Of a stretch of DNA of 64,000 nucleotides, positions 38,458-51,010 are shown piece by piece. The stretch comes from Sphagnum compactum (Eukaryota > Bryophyta > Sphagnopsida > Sphagnales). The notes below the pieces were generated by a model. The model saw only the letters and a list, made by a program, of their open reading frames with translations, searched no databases and was not told where the DNA came from. Numbering within the stretch: the first letter of the stretch is position 1; each line of letters begins with the position of its first letter. The DNA lies in assembly GCA_965153455.1 (NCBI GenBank), contig OZ234497.1, forward strand, positions 16,485,872 through 16,549,871, in the 5' to 3' direction. Position numbers and translations under genes: made by a program.

Positions 38458-40260
38458 TGTTGATGCCCTTGTTCTTTCTTCTCTCCCACAAACAGAATGC
38501 TCTAGTAACAAATTGAAACCAGCTTCCACAACAAGATTCTGAGGCTCTCTCAATGGCCATAGCAGTTTGATATCTTTTGTATTGCCATTTTGATCATCTT
38601 TGAACTCCTGAGTCTTTGTTTCTGTGGTAGGTTAGATGTGGTTGTTCTGTACCCCATTCACTGATACCCTAGTCATCATCTGTATGTCCAATGGTTGAAT
38701 CAGTTTTATCCCTGCACCATTCAAAAGCATTCACCATAACCCAATGAGTTTGCTCATTCACCTATACACTCTACAACCAAGCAAGCATTGCAAGTTTAAT
38801 TTCAAATGAGCAATGCCATAAAGTCTTGCCACAGCACGGCTCCATTATGAGCACAGATGTTGCAAGAAACTCTGGGGGAATGTCTATTGGTGATCAAAAA
38901 CTCTATCCTACAGAACTGAAAATTCTAAGGAGAATGTGAACTATAACTATCAACATTCAAGCAGATCAGTTTATTGATAGTGGTAAAGTCTGAGTTTTGT
39001 AATGCAACAATGCTTTTATGTACCCTGATCATATCTACTTGATATCATCACATGCCCTACAAAATCTCTGGAATCTGGGCCACTCATGGCAGATCTAAAG
39101 GTTCCTGGTTTTGCATCAATCTGTGAGAACACACAATGATAGAATGGATTCAAAAGCGAACTTTGAAGAGTGCCTCAAAATCGACAATCACATGTCGGAC
39201 GTTTGTACATATTTGAAGGCAATATCAAGAGAACTTGAGCTAAAAGATGAACATGATACATCTGGTTGCTGTCAAGATGATTTCAGGATGATCCTTAATC
39301 GACTTTGAAACCTCCAAGAGAATACATTTGCTATCCTCACAATCTCTAACACTACGTAACATTCCAGTAATCTGGGATCGTATTTGAGATGAAGACAGGA
39401 GTGTTGTTTGCACCTGATTATTTGAGGTTGATGTTCAAGGGCGCCAGCCAAGTTCGTAGAAAAATGACGAATTCCTCCTGCACAAATGTATTATGACTTC
39501 GAATATTTTCAAGCATCTGATGACGTTCAAGGAGACCTGAAATGAAAAGAACGGAGATCCGGAAAGAGTTCAGAAAAACCACGGGCTTCGCACCACGTTT
39601 AGAACGAAATTTTGTACCAGACTTAGAAAAAGCGTTTCCGAAAACCTTCCGAAACGAATGCGACTTGAGAGAGAGAGAGAGAGAGAGAAACGCGCGTTGG
39701 ACGATCGCAATACTTGCGCTAGAAAATCGGATAGCTATTGAGAGCAATCAGGTAGGCGCAGAATAGAAGAAGGTACACAGAGAGTCTACTTGCAAGATAT
39801 CAAAACATCCTCAGAAGTTCCAAGAATATGAAGCAAATGAAACGAAAAGGATCCTAAAAAAAGAAATTGAACGAAAACACAACAGATTCGACAATACGAT
39901 CCGCCAGAAAGAAATGTTCTTTCCCACACAAAAGCAACAAGCATGTCACCAAATTGAATGTCTGCGTACGTGCTTGTGGCAGAGAACGAAAAAAACATCA
40001 CAAGAGACTAGAAAGATCTTTCGGATTGCAAAAAAAAACATGCCAGTCACCAAAGCGCGAGAGAAAAAGAACTGGAGAACGCCGGAGAGATCTGGACTTT
40101 CGATGAAAGAGGGGAGACAATTGTGTGCGCAGAGGGAGGGGCGAAAAAATGTATAGAGGAGAAAAAGGGAGATTGCAAGGCAGACGTACACGATCTATCA
40201 GGAAAGCTTGAGCGATGCGCTATTCCTTCGCAATTCTCCTTCTATTTCGCTGTGTGAGTG
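38458..40260 (-). promoter_or_regulatory. upstream region of the 37.5-kb gene, CT-rich leader candidate
   Basis: No coding frame is convincing. On the minus strand there is a (CT)n tract at 39667-39688 and pyrimidine-rich stretches near 40030-40130. TCTATACATT at 40148-40157 could serve as a TATA element. GC content rises around 39.5-40.4 kb. A long 5' leader, perhaps with a leader intron, would fit, but transcription evidence is needed. Confidence 0.3.
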
Positions 40261-40525
40261 CGATGTTCGCCGGTGCTGCCGCTGAGGAATTCGTGTTTTG
40301 CGCAACAGCTCCCGTCTTCCCCCGCCATCTTCTTCCCTATTCGCACGCAAGGAAACGACGAGCGTCTCTGTCCAGGTCCCCTATTTAGCGAACCTGAATC
40401 TAGACCTGGTGGATTGAGACGTGGACTGGTGACTGAAATTTTCGGGACCTGGATTCTTGGGACCTCAAATTCCCCCTTTGGCCCTCCACAACTAAAAAGT
40501 TCCTTGCCAACTGTTGTGGGTAGTG

Positions 40526-40816
40526 TGGTTTTTTTGTTGGCGAATTTTCGAATTCTTTCAAGCTGAAAAATATGATTTCAACATGTAAAAAGGGATTCTT
40601 AGGAAAAAATGGCGTTTTAAATTCACCAGATTTTGAGAAAAGAAATTTTAATTCGCCAAATTTCTACAACAGATTCTAGCAAGTAGTCAAAATTTGAAAG
40701 GATTCTTATTTGTTTGATCTTCATATCTAGGATATAGCCGAATTTGGTTAAGTCTTCTTGTGGATAATTGCAAGTTTGGCCACATCACAAAATTGAAGGG
40801 AAAAAAAAAAACAGGG
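40526..40816. repeat. CAGGG-ended MITE family copy
   Basis: It shares GGCGAATTTTC, ATTCGCCAAATTTCTACAAC, TAGCCGAATTTGG and CCACATCACAAAATTGAAGG with the other copies. The right end is ACAGGG instead of CCCTG-type, and the left TIR is altered to GTGTGGTTTTTTTG, so both ends are mutated. Confidence 0.55.
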
Positions 40817-43800
40817 ATTGAGGGTGTTGCCATCAATAGGGCTAGTCAAAAATCTCTTGACCCAAATTTCTATAAAGGGTTAGGTGCATTTTCCTTTTAA
40901 TTCCTAAAAACCCACATATGAAGGGGTTTCTGCCATGCAGTGGCTTACTTGTTTACTCATTTGCTCCTTAAGAATGGTTTGTGGCTGTGAGCAATTTAGC
41001 AAACGGATTATGACAATATGAAGGGTATGAGGTTTTTTTTTTCAATTTTCTTTTAAAATCACATCCTATGTGGCATGGAATGTTATCTCAAAGTTAAAGA
41101 AAAATGTTTGTTATCATCAAATTTTCATAAAACTTCAATTTACAATGAAAAATGTAATGTTATGTATCTGACCCAAAAAATGGGCAATTAACTCAATGTT
41201 AACTAAAACTACACCATCATCTTGTAACCTCCTTGCTCGTCATCACTCGCTCTGTTGTCTGCACTTTTTTCAAAGAACATAACGTAAAAGAGTAGTAGCT
41301 CTCCTACAACACTCAATTGTGTCATCAAAAGCTCTCTGCAGCACTCTAACAACATCTTAGCAAAATTCCATAATGACGACAAACTGGTGCCCTGGCGCCA
41401 AACTGTGATAACACAAAACAAGTAGCTCTCACACAGAAGCTTCAGCATCACCATGGACAAGCTGCAATGATCAAGCCAGTGAAGGAAGTAAAAATCCAAA
41501 GACTCAATTGCATTGCTGCGTGTTTTGAATGCCTGTTTTCCTGATTCACAAAATAACAACACAAGAAATTGTGTTAAAGAATCTTAAACCAGATCCGACA
41601 AAACATCGTCACTGGAATTTAGGAGCAGGAGGAACCTTACAAATATATTATTATCTAACCTGGGCTTGTCATAAAGGTTTGTCCAAGTTCGCATCCAAGT
41701 TCTGTGTCATTTTGTTTTGGTGGGTGGTGGTGGGTTGAGTCTTCTATTGGGACTCGAATTGGGACCTGGATTGAGACCTGGATGGTTCAACTAAAACCCT
41801 TTCCTTCTCAAAACACAAGCATACACAACTGTGTTGTTTGCCATTAGGAATTGAAAGGAGGAGGAACTGGTGGATTCTCTGAACCCATGCTTTTGGAACT
41901 GCAATGATTTCATTGCCTGGAACGATAGATCGATTTACCCCATCACGAATTCCATCTCTTTTGCAACATCATGCCACTATCACTCACTCATTATAACAAT
42001 CATGCAATACTAATAGTGGGACCACACATAGAGAGAACACACAAGCAAATTGCTTGTCTACTCTCATTTGTCTACTCTCTTTTGCTGCTCGGATAAGGAC
42101 CCACACAAAATTTCTAGTGTATCTTGACGGGCACCTTATCCAGTGGAGTTACATTTCTAATGTATCTGGCGGGCACCTTATCCAGTGGAATTTCTCCTCG
42201 GCCAACGGTGCAAGATTTTGAAGAGTGAAATGTCTTTGCTTTTTCAAACAAAATCCATTCTATGGTCAGGTATCACAAAAATTAATTTTTTTACCCCTTT
42301 CTTCCACTGGATGACACTGGAGGAGTGTGGCATTCATGAAACAAGCGAACTTCCTTCCTCCACATGCTTCCCTCTGGGCTCTGTTTGTGAACTGAGGACC
42401 CTCCATTGGTGGGAGGTGGAGGAGGAGGCCTATGGATGACATTTTTTTGACTTACAGCATTCTTATTGACACAAAAAGTGCAAATGTATTTCAGCTCAAA
42501 AAATTTAGTTCAACTGAGCATTCTGCTGTCAGGTGCAACTGGGTTAACACAAGAACTCCAACTCCAAACTCGCACTAAGGGCCAGGGCAAGTTCACACTA
42601 CGCTGCAATTCAAAGGGCCTAATTTCATAAGTACCAAGAAGAGGCAAAGTCCCATGGAATTCATGCCCTTGAGGTACAATAAACAATATTATTCTTGGGA
42701 GTTAGGTGTGCCATAGTGTGAAAGACATGGTCCCAAGCCCAAGACCCACAATCCATGAGGAGGGGTAAAAAGTTCATCAGTGTGTCCTCCTAAGGATGAG
42801 AAAAAAGGAAAAACAAAAGTACTGAAGTCATAACTCAAGTATTTAAACCATATACTGCTCTTCCAATGAACGGACCAGATCAAGCCAGTTTTTATTATTT
42901 TAATTTAAAAATGGTTGGGACTTGTCTTTGGAGTTGGGTTTCCATATTTGCTCAACCCAACTCCTTGCCTAAGTCTCAACCCATGGAACCAAAATGTGTA
43001 GTCATGGAGGACTCCCACTCATGTTCAGGACGTGTAAGTCACACCTTAGTGTGAAGGACTTGGTCCCAATTTAGAATACTAAGCCAAATCAGATTGCATG
43101 ATTGAATTGGGACTCATAAATCAGGCCAAAGTGTGAAGAAGTTATCATGAGATCACCTTAAGGAACATTCTAGAACAACTGAGGCTATGTGGCCTCACCA
43201 CAGGGCAGTATGTTTGGACAACCCTCAAGGCCTCCTTCTCCTCAACAATAAACATAAAAATAGCAAGCTCAAATTGGTCATTATTGTGCTGTAATTCTCC
43301 AAGTCTAAAATGGGCCACCATGAGTTTTTGGAACTCCTGGTGGGAGTCGGAATGCTGTTCAGGGAGTTCCCCTGATTTTGTAATGTCACAGAACCTGCTA
43401 TTTACACCGGGGAACAGGCCCTTGGGGGCCAATTCTGCCATCCATGAGGTCATCAGGCTTTGCCTAATTATTACCACTTATGGGGATGAATCGGCCAGCC
43501 ACCCAGGGCCCATTCTCTACTTTGTTTGATGATGATAATGATGATGGCCCACAAGAATAGGGACGCAGATTCACTCTGAAAGAATCTCAAAACATATGAT
43601 GACGATGATTCAAGAGGGGTTTCATCATCTGAAAATCCAATCAAGGAGTGAGAGCAATCTTCTCAATGATATTTCCTTGAGAGATTGAACAATCTGTAAG
43701 CTCAAAAAGCATTTGCAAATCTTTGTATGTGTACGTCTCACCCAAAGCTTCACACTGTCCCCACACTATTGCCCATTGCGTTAGCCAAGGCAAAAATGAG

Positions 43801-45186
43801 ATGCTGAACACAGTTAGGAAAACATTTTCACTGAGATGAGCGGCCGCCACAGCCATTCGAGTAGAAGAGGCCCAATTTTTGTCCTTTTTAGGGCTGGGAA
43901 AGAGGGTGGGGGAGCTTGAAGATTTTTGGGGTTTGGGAGTTTTGCTCCCCAAATGTTCCTACCAGTCTTCCCAATTTGTTCTTCATTTGTTCCTTAATTT
44001 TACCCCATATACTTTGTCAAATGTTCTCTCTGTTATACCCCCTTATTCCCATGTGCCTCCATGTCATTCCAAATAGCCTAACTTTTCATTCAACCAATCT
44101 TGCCAAAGCCTTGCTCTTTTAGCCTACATACATGGGCAAAATGGAAAGACCAAGCAAATTCTATTTTGGGATTGTCCAAACAGTGGAAACTCTAACTTGC
44201 TAAAATCCAAAATTTGAAAACTTCTATAAGGAGACTGTAATGGGCAATCATTGAGCTCACACAAAAAAAGGTTTGAGACTCTACTTAGAATGCATTCACA
44301 ACCCAAAAATAGAAATCACACTACATGACCATACCTTTATGAGGGACAAGCATGATAGCACAATAGCACAATTTGATCTTCAATGAACCGTTGTGTGGTA
44401 GGGTTGAGTCATGTAAATGCTGCAAATGAATTCCATTAAAAAAAAAACCTAGGAATACATGTAGGCTTCCAAGTGTCGTTCACACATTGGATAAAGTTCT
44501 TACACTGGTGCAAAGTCTCTTCACATAGGCAAGAGCAAATAGACCTCAACATTAAGTGGCTACAAAATTCAAATATAGGAAATACTTTAGCATTTAACTT
44601 GTACTCTAGCAACCCTAGGTTGACACACTTGCAAAGCCTTTATAGCAGGACTAAGATGAAGTAATTCTTTAGACAGTTTTTTTAACACCACACCACCTGG
44701 GCTGATATATGAACTTCAATATAACTGCCCACCGCTAGTCCAAACTCTCAAACCTAAAAAACTACAACAGCTGAAAAACTACACAGCTGAAATACGGTCA
44801 GGTGGGGGAGGACAAAAGGCTGGAGAGTGAAATCGCCCACACATGTAGTGTGCTTGGTTTCTCCACCTCTCTCAATTGAGATATTTATGTAAAATAACTC
44901 CCGATCTAGTCACCAGAGATCTACCCTTTTGTTGGTGATAAACACATAAAGAGAGCAAAAAAAAAACATACCCTCTACAAGAAACTTACCATCAACAGCT
45001 ACTTATCAGGCATTCACATATGGCTGTCAAATGTCTGCATCACAACATTAATGGCGTATGATCCACTCCTGCGGGCTGCGCCACCAGCTGTCCACAAGAC
45101 AGACAATGGAAATAGATGATAACATAATCTTCCCATTGATGGATGCAAGTTGCAACAGCCAAAGAGCTACCATAGTGGATGTCAAT
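40817..45186. other. intergenic with unclassified open stretches
   Basis: No recognised gene. Two minus-strand open frames at 43641-43952 and 43145-43477 (103 and 110 codons, no family match) are close together and could be exons or decayed mobile-element parts. A 30-bp direct repeat, TAGTGTGAAAGACATGGTCCC near 42715 and TAGTGTGAAGGACTTGGTCCC near 43049, flanks part of the segment. Confidence 0.35.
42111..42195. repeat. 43-bp direct tandem repeat
   Basis: TTTCTAGTGTATCTTGACGG plus GCACCTTATCCAGTGGA is repeated immediately, starting at 42111 and 42154 with about five differences. A partial inverted match, GGATAAGGACCC, lies just upstream near 42090, so the block could fold. Confidence 0.7.
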
Positions 45187-48100
45187 CTATGCCATGATCT
45201 TAGCTGACTTCAAGTAGAGACTATCTACCACCTTGCTAATGTTGGAAATAGTTTCAAGTGTGGATGGGTAAATTCCATCAGGCTTCACATCATCAAAAAT
45301 GATGAGACATCCAGCCCCTTGGTCCAATGTCCCTGCAAATTTCTTGTCAAGGATCATTTGTGAGAGCTTCTTTTCCACAGCATCAATGGGTAGGCCAATG
45401 AGCTCTGAAATGTGAGAGATTTCAACACGAGAAAACGGCTCGATCAATCGGCACAGATTCTGCTCCAAAAGTGTGTCATATAGGGAGGATAGATGACGGT
45501 GGACAATAGGGTCCTGCTCAAGTTGCTCTCGAAATGTACTTGAAGCCTCTTCAAAATCCTTTAGAGAGCGCTTGCTGTAAGCCTCAGCTACTGCTTTCAT
45601 TGCATCAAGCTCCACACCTGTCAAAATCATTCCCACAACCATGGACTGCTGATTCAATATCAAGCATAAAGGCTTCACAGAACAGTGTCTTTCTGGCTGC
45701 AGAAGATATGGACAATATACAGCAGACTAAATCCAGTAAATAAGCATGCAATAGAATGAAAGCATTGAAAGAACATCAGGTGCATGTCTGTCTGGAAGTA
45801 ATATGCACCCAAGATTTACTGTATTAAGGAGTCTTGAGAAAAGCAGAGCCCCTTTCCCTAAATATTTCTCATAAGAACAGAGGAATCCCCATTCTCGTGA
45901 TTAAGGAAAAGCAAGGCAAGGTTAATACTTCTTCATTAAGTGACAAAAATTTCCAGAAAAGGATTGACAAAATTTGAGAACAAAGGACCATGAAATAAAA
46001 ACCAAACAAGGACAACAAACCAAAATAAACATGAATGCAGTATGAAAAACAGTGCCAGTCTCACAGCTGTTCAGGGACCATCAACAGTAGCATGTATGAT
46101 AGTGACTTCTCTATCACAACTTCCCCACTGACTTCATCAGCTCCCTACAGTGGGTAAAGGCCAATGAAAACACTAACCTGCATACCAAGTTTCTGCTGCA
46201 AATCCAGAAGCAACAGGAAAAATCAGCCATGCTACTGGCTAGCAACAAACAACAACACAAGGAGATAACAAAAAACAGAAAGACACAACAGGATAGACAA
46301 AACATACAGAAAAGGACAGCAGGGAAGAACAAAGACCAAGTACACTTACAAGAACCTCCCCATGTACAAGACTCTATACAGAATCATTTGGAATACTCCA
46401 AATGCAGAAATTTCAAAGAGAAAATTTTCTTATTGAGCAACCCTCTAGTCCTCTTTAACAGAATCTTTAGAGGGTAGCATTTAACAGATGGCTTTAACAG
46501 AAGGACAATAAGACTGATCATCTGAGAGACAAAGAACTCTTTACAACTACAAAGCATCAAAATCCTGTAAGATTGACTATGGATAACTCCCAACTTAGCA
46601 GTAATTGAGATATTGGAATGAACATGAGGCATACAAATCAAAAGGCATTGCTTGTTACAACCCAAAGATCACAGTGCTGGCACTTGCAGAGAGTCACCCG
46701 CAACAAATCCCTTATGACAAATGGGGACTCTGCTCTTGACCTTAAAATAAGCCCCAAAGAAAAAGACACAGACAAGAAAAAACAGAAAAACACACTAACA
46801 AGAGAAGACAAAGAACTCTCCTGATCACTTAAGACTTTTAAAACTTTAGAATGACCCTCAGAGGAGCTAAAGTCTTACTACTTTGAACCCAGAAGAGAAC
46901 CTTATAGGAAAGCAAAGCATGCCTTAAAGAATAAGGAAAGGACTCTTAACAAGGAGAGACTTAAAAGTGAAAACAAGAGAAGAAAAAACAGAACACAAAT
47001 AAAACACACAAGCAAAAAGGAGACAGAACTCTCCTAAACACTTAAAAGACTTGTAAGACTTTAGAATGACCCTCCATGGAGCTAAAACCTTACTACTTTC
47101 AACCTGCAAGAGAACTTTACAGGTAAACAAAGCATGTCTTTAAGAAGAGAGCTTGACAGAGAAGCAAAAAAGAAAACAGGCAGAGAAAAACCAGACACAA
47201 AGAGAGAACCTTTTCTGGAAGTGTCCCAGCTTTAGAAAATGGACCATCCTTATCACCCAAAACAGGTAGCTAGAGGGGCCTCTATAAATCCAAAAGAGAG
47301 AATCCACAAAGTGACATATCGTGCATGACGGAGCCCCTTTCCCTAAATGTCAATTAGGCTTGTCATTTGAGGTCATTCTGAAGCAAATTGAAGAAGACAA
47401 GCCTGTCACATAAACCCCACACATTAATCTAAAGTAATACAAGAAATACATCTTCAAAGGTACTGCAAACTTCTCCATACTTATACTTCATGAGTGACAA
47501 CATACCAGCAAACAGGAAAAAGAGGTAACCAAACCTTACAAAACAGAGAAACACAAAACAAAAAACATCAAATGAAAACAAAGTAAAAGCAAAACAGAGG
47601 AGTGCTATGAAGTTTGAACAACAGAGTACATGATGCTCAGAGACCTTCAACAAGCAAAATATGCTGTTGACAAGCTACCATAACATCCCCATAAGACTCA
47701 TCAGCACTGAACAGTGGGTGAACAAGAAAGAACTTACTCCAAGGGAAAACTAAAGTCCAGACAAAGAAGGGACCAAACAGAAAAGTTCCAACAGAGCATG
47801 ATAGCTTGCCCCATCAGTGTAACAGTGTTATCTGGGCTTTCAATCTTTTCTTCAGACAATGTGTGCAGCACTAGTGGACCCTCTAAGGTGCAAATCCACC
47901 AGGGATCCATTGTACAATACAAAATCAATGGACATTCCAAGAGCCACTGGATCCCTGAATGAATCTTGTCCTCAACTGCATATGTTCAACTCTCATTAAG
48001 CAGCTCTCCTCAGACTCAGAAAGGAAAACAAGGCATTTCCTTTCAATCATGTTCAGGGTTTGAACTTTGGATGTGCAAGTAAAATCATGAAACTGGAATG

Positions 48101-49167
48101 TAATTGAAACTCACAAATCAAGATTTAGAACAAATACTAAATACTAGAAAATCTAATTTCCAAGTGCAACAAAACTGCAGAAAAGATCCTCCAGATTGAA
48201 ACCCTAAAAATGGATTTGAACCCCACTAACCTGTATACTCCAATCCAGCTTTGGATGAAATGAGACTCCCAACATCATCAGCTTGATTGGTCATAATCTT
48301 GCACAAAAGCATATACTTGAGGCAGAAAACAGCTCGTGGATCGCCCAAGGCATTGAAAGCTTCAAATGCTTCAAAAAAGTAGCTGAAAGCAGTCTTGTAA
48401 TCCTTTTCCTCTGCATGAAGTATACCACTCTGGAGATCAATAGTTCCTTGTTGTGCAGGAGGGACATAAATGGCATTAGCTGCGGTGCGGGCTGCAGTCA
48501 AAGCAGCTTTTGCTTTGGGCAAATTCCTCAAAGAGAAATGAAGCTTGCACTCAAGAAGATCGATGTCCACAAGCAGAAGCTTGTCATCAAGCCTCCGTAC
48601 CTCACGTACAAGATTCGTCAGCAAGCTCAAAGCCTCCGCGTACTCCTTGCTATCCATCAACAGAGAAGCGAGACGAGCTTCAACTCTCTGTCTCAAGAAC
48701 ATTCGCTTCTCGGATCGAGTCCACTCCACCATCTCCCTACACAAGGAAATTTGAAGCTCCGACGTCCCCGGTATCTTCGCCACCGCATCGATGATACCTC
48801 TCACGATCTTCGCCGTCTTGGCCTTGGGCACCAAACTGAAATAAGGCCTCAAATCCGTCAACAAGCTTCGCAACTCCTCCGCTTTCTTTTCTTGCGACAG
48901 GATTTCAGACAACGCAGTTATAGCCTGCTCTTTAATGCGTAGAACCTCAGACGTAGAAGACGGATGGTACAGAATCTCACGCAGTAACGCAATGGCCTCC
49001 CCAGGGTTGGACTCTTTATTCTCCAACGCGATGGCTAGGGTTTCATTGGTTGGGTACGCTGCAGACGACGACGACGACGACGAGCTCAACGACGCTGCTG
49101 CATCTTTCCCTATCAAGAATTCATTGAATCCGGAGACAGGCGGCCGCTCCATTACTCTGCTTGCCAT
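45187..49167 (-). CDS. RPN6: 26S proteasome non-ATPase regulatory subunit RPN6 (PSMD11)
   Basis: Two exons, 48231-49167 and 45187-45617 (TAG), give 455 aa. The intron is phase 1 and GT-AG (48230 to 45618); the split codon restores EYTGVELDAMKAV. RPN6 is a lid subunit that clamps the lid to the 20S core and ATPase ring. Diagnostic stretches are PKAKTAKIVRGIIDAVAKIP, LLLVDIDLLECKLHFSLRNL, PKAKAALTAARTAANAIYVP, PIVHRHLSSLYDTLLEQNLC and LDQGAGCLIIFDD, covering the TPR-like solenoid and the C-terminal PCI domain (about residues 300-430). The chosen ATG (GGATGGCA context) adds an N-terminal extension of about 35 residues, MASRVMERPPVSGFNEFLIG then a Ser8 run (28-35) encoded by a GAC/GTC trinucleotide repeat. 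Typical family members are about 420 aa and lack this. A later in-frame start is not obvious before the conserved core. Single intron, 2.6 kb. Confidence 0.95.
46770..47165. repeat. direct duplication inside the RPN6 intron
   Basis: Two copies of about 200 bp lie in tandem. Shared words include GAACTCTCCT, ACTTTAGAATGACCCTC, GGAGCTAAA, CTTACTACTTT, AAGAGAAC and AAACAAAGCATG-like. Copy A spans about 46770-46980 and copy B about 46981-47165. Divergence is moderate, so the duplication is not very recent. Confidence 0.65.
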
Positions 49168-49322
49168 CCTTACCGAGCAACTATAACTGGCCAAAAACCA
49201 AAAATCCACGCACCGGTGCGCTTCCTTCTTTCCTCTCTTCCTCGCGGAGCTCCAAACCCTGAAAAGAGCATGCACGAAAACTCTTCTCCCGAGTCTGAAG
49301 TGCTATATAGCCACCTAAATGT

Positions 49323-49810
49323 CCCCTACCCAACATTACACCACATAATAGACATTCCAGCAGTTTAACCCTGCCTATGGACAGGCACCTAGTTTTCCCC
49401 TACCCTACATTACACCACATAATATACATTCCAGCTTTTTAGCCCTGCCTATTGACAGGCACCTAGTTTTCCCCTACCCTACATTACACAGCGCGTAACT
49501 TACGTTCCAGCAGCGATCTCCAACTGCCTACGACTAGGTAGGTACCTTTTTTGTACATTAATTAGCCACCTCAATTTCCACTACCTAACATTACACCACG
49601 TAACTTACATTCCAGCTTTTTAACCCTGCCTATGGACAGGTACCTAGTTTCCCCCTACCCTACAATACATAGCCACATAAAGTTGCCCTACCCAACGTTA
49701 CACCGCGTAACTTACATTCCAGCTTTTTAACCTTGCCTAAAACTTAGGTACCAGTTCTTGCTGCTACCCTACAATTATGCTTCCTAGCTCACATTCCAGC
49801 CTTCCATGTC
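49323..49810. repeat. 74-bp tandem array in the RPN6 upstream region
   Basis: The unit CCCCTACCCTACATTACACC, ACATAATATACATTCCAGC, TTTTTAACCCTGCCTATGGA, CAGGCACCTAG starts at 49323, 49397 and 49471. After a 107-bp variant segment it resumes at 49578 and 49652, again 74 bp apart, with shorter diverged pieces from about 49684 to 49810. Each unit contains the internal inverted repeat GCCTATGGACAGGC and a TACCTAG/CTAGGTA word. It begins only about 155 bp upstream of the RPN6 start codon, so it is within or next to the promoter. Confidence 0.85.
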
Positions 49811-49829
49811 ATGCTTTAAGAAAATGGAC

Positions 49830-51010
49830 AAAGTTATGGTTTTAAGTGGACTAATGGCTACTCAAGTTATGTGTATTTACAATTTCTAGGATGTAGAATT
49901 GTATGGTTTATATAGGATGGAAGTTTTAGGGTTTGAGTTTTAAAGTTTATATTTTAAAATTTCCATGTTCAAGTTTTAAATTCAAAGTTTAGGGTTTTAA
50001 TTTTAGGTTTTAAGGTAAAATTTTAGGGTTTGTGTTTTTGGGTTTGGTTTTTTAACATTTATCTTATATGGTTTAAGGTTTGCATTGTAGGGTTTATATT
50101 TTTAGAGTTTTTCATTTCAAATAGTGGGGCCCAAGTTCAAGGTTTAGATTTTTTGGGTTTAAGGTTAAATATTAAAGATTTGTTTTTTAGGGCTTCAATG
50201 TTTAAGTTTTAGGGGTCAAGTTTAGGTTTTAAGTTTTATATATCTAAGTTTATAGTTGAAATTTTATTATTTATTTTTAAGTTTGGGTCTAAAAATTTGA
50301 AGTTTAGGTTTTAAATTTAAATTCACGGTTAGATTTAATGAAAAGGTTTAGGGTATAAGTTTTTTGGGTTTGAGTTTTAAGTTTTGGAGAACTTGGCTTT
50401 TGTTCCAAAAATTTAGGACATTCCAAGACTACTAACTCTCAAAATGAAAATTCATCTTGGGTGCTTCCTTTGCATTACGCATGTTCTAAGTAGACTTTTT
50501 CTCACCTTATCTTGTTCCCAACCCTTTTCTTTTTTACCTTCAACCAACATTGTTCACAAGCTTAAAGTTAAGATTCCGATAGTTTGGTTGTTGGCTTTTA
50601 AATTAATTTTAGGGTTAGGGTTTAGTTTTTAAATAAGGTTTAAGTCTTGTGGTTTAAATTTAAGATCAAGCCTAAGGGTAGGTTTTATGTTTAATGTTTA
50701 GATTTAGGTTTATGTTTAGGTTGTATGTTTTATGTTCAAGTGTAAGAATATAGTTATGGCTTAGGGTTTGATTTTAAGTTTCAATTAAAGTTCAAGTTTT
50801 ATGGTTAAGATTGAGTTTAGGTTTAAGATTGAGTTTTAAAGTTAGCATCAAATTTAGTTTTCAGATTTAAGGTTTTAGATATAGCCTTAATAATAGGTTT
50901 AGTGGAAATGTTTAAAATTTAGGTTCAGGTTTTACATTTAAGATTAACTGTTAAGGTTAGGTTTTAGGTTTATGATTTAAGGTTTGCATTCAATTTAGGT
51001 ATATGTTTTG
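49830..51010. repeat. G/T-rich tract resembling degenerate TTTAGGG telomere repeat
   Basis: The plus strand is strongly depleted of C, especially at 49880-50390 and 50580-51010. It is built from GGTTT, TTTAGG, TTTAAGG and GTTTAAG words with occasional exact TTTAGGG (for example TTTTAGGGTTAGGGTTTAG near 50610). TTTAGGG is the usual plant telomere unit. The tract is interrupted by ordinary sequence at about 50395-50580. It may be an interstitial telomere relic or an independently arisen low-complexity array. Confidence 0.55.
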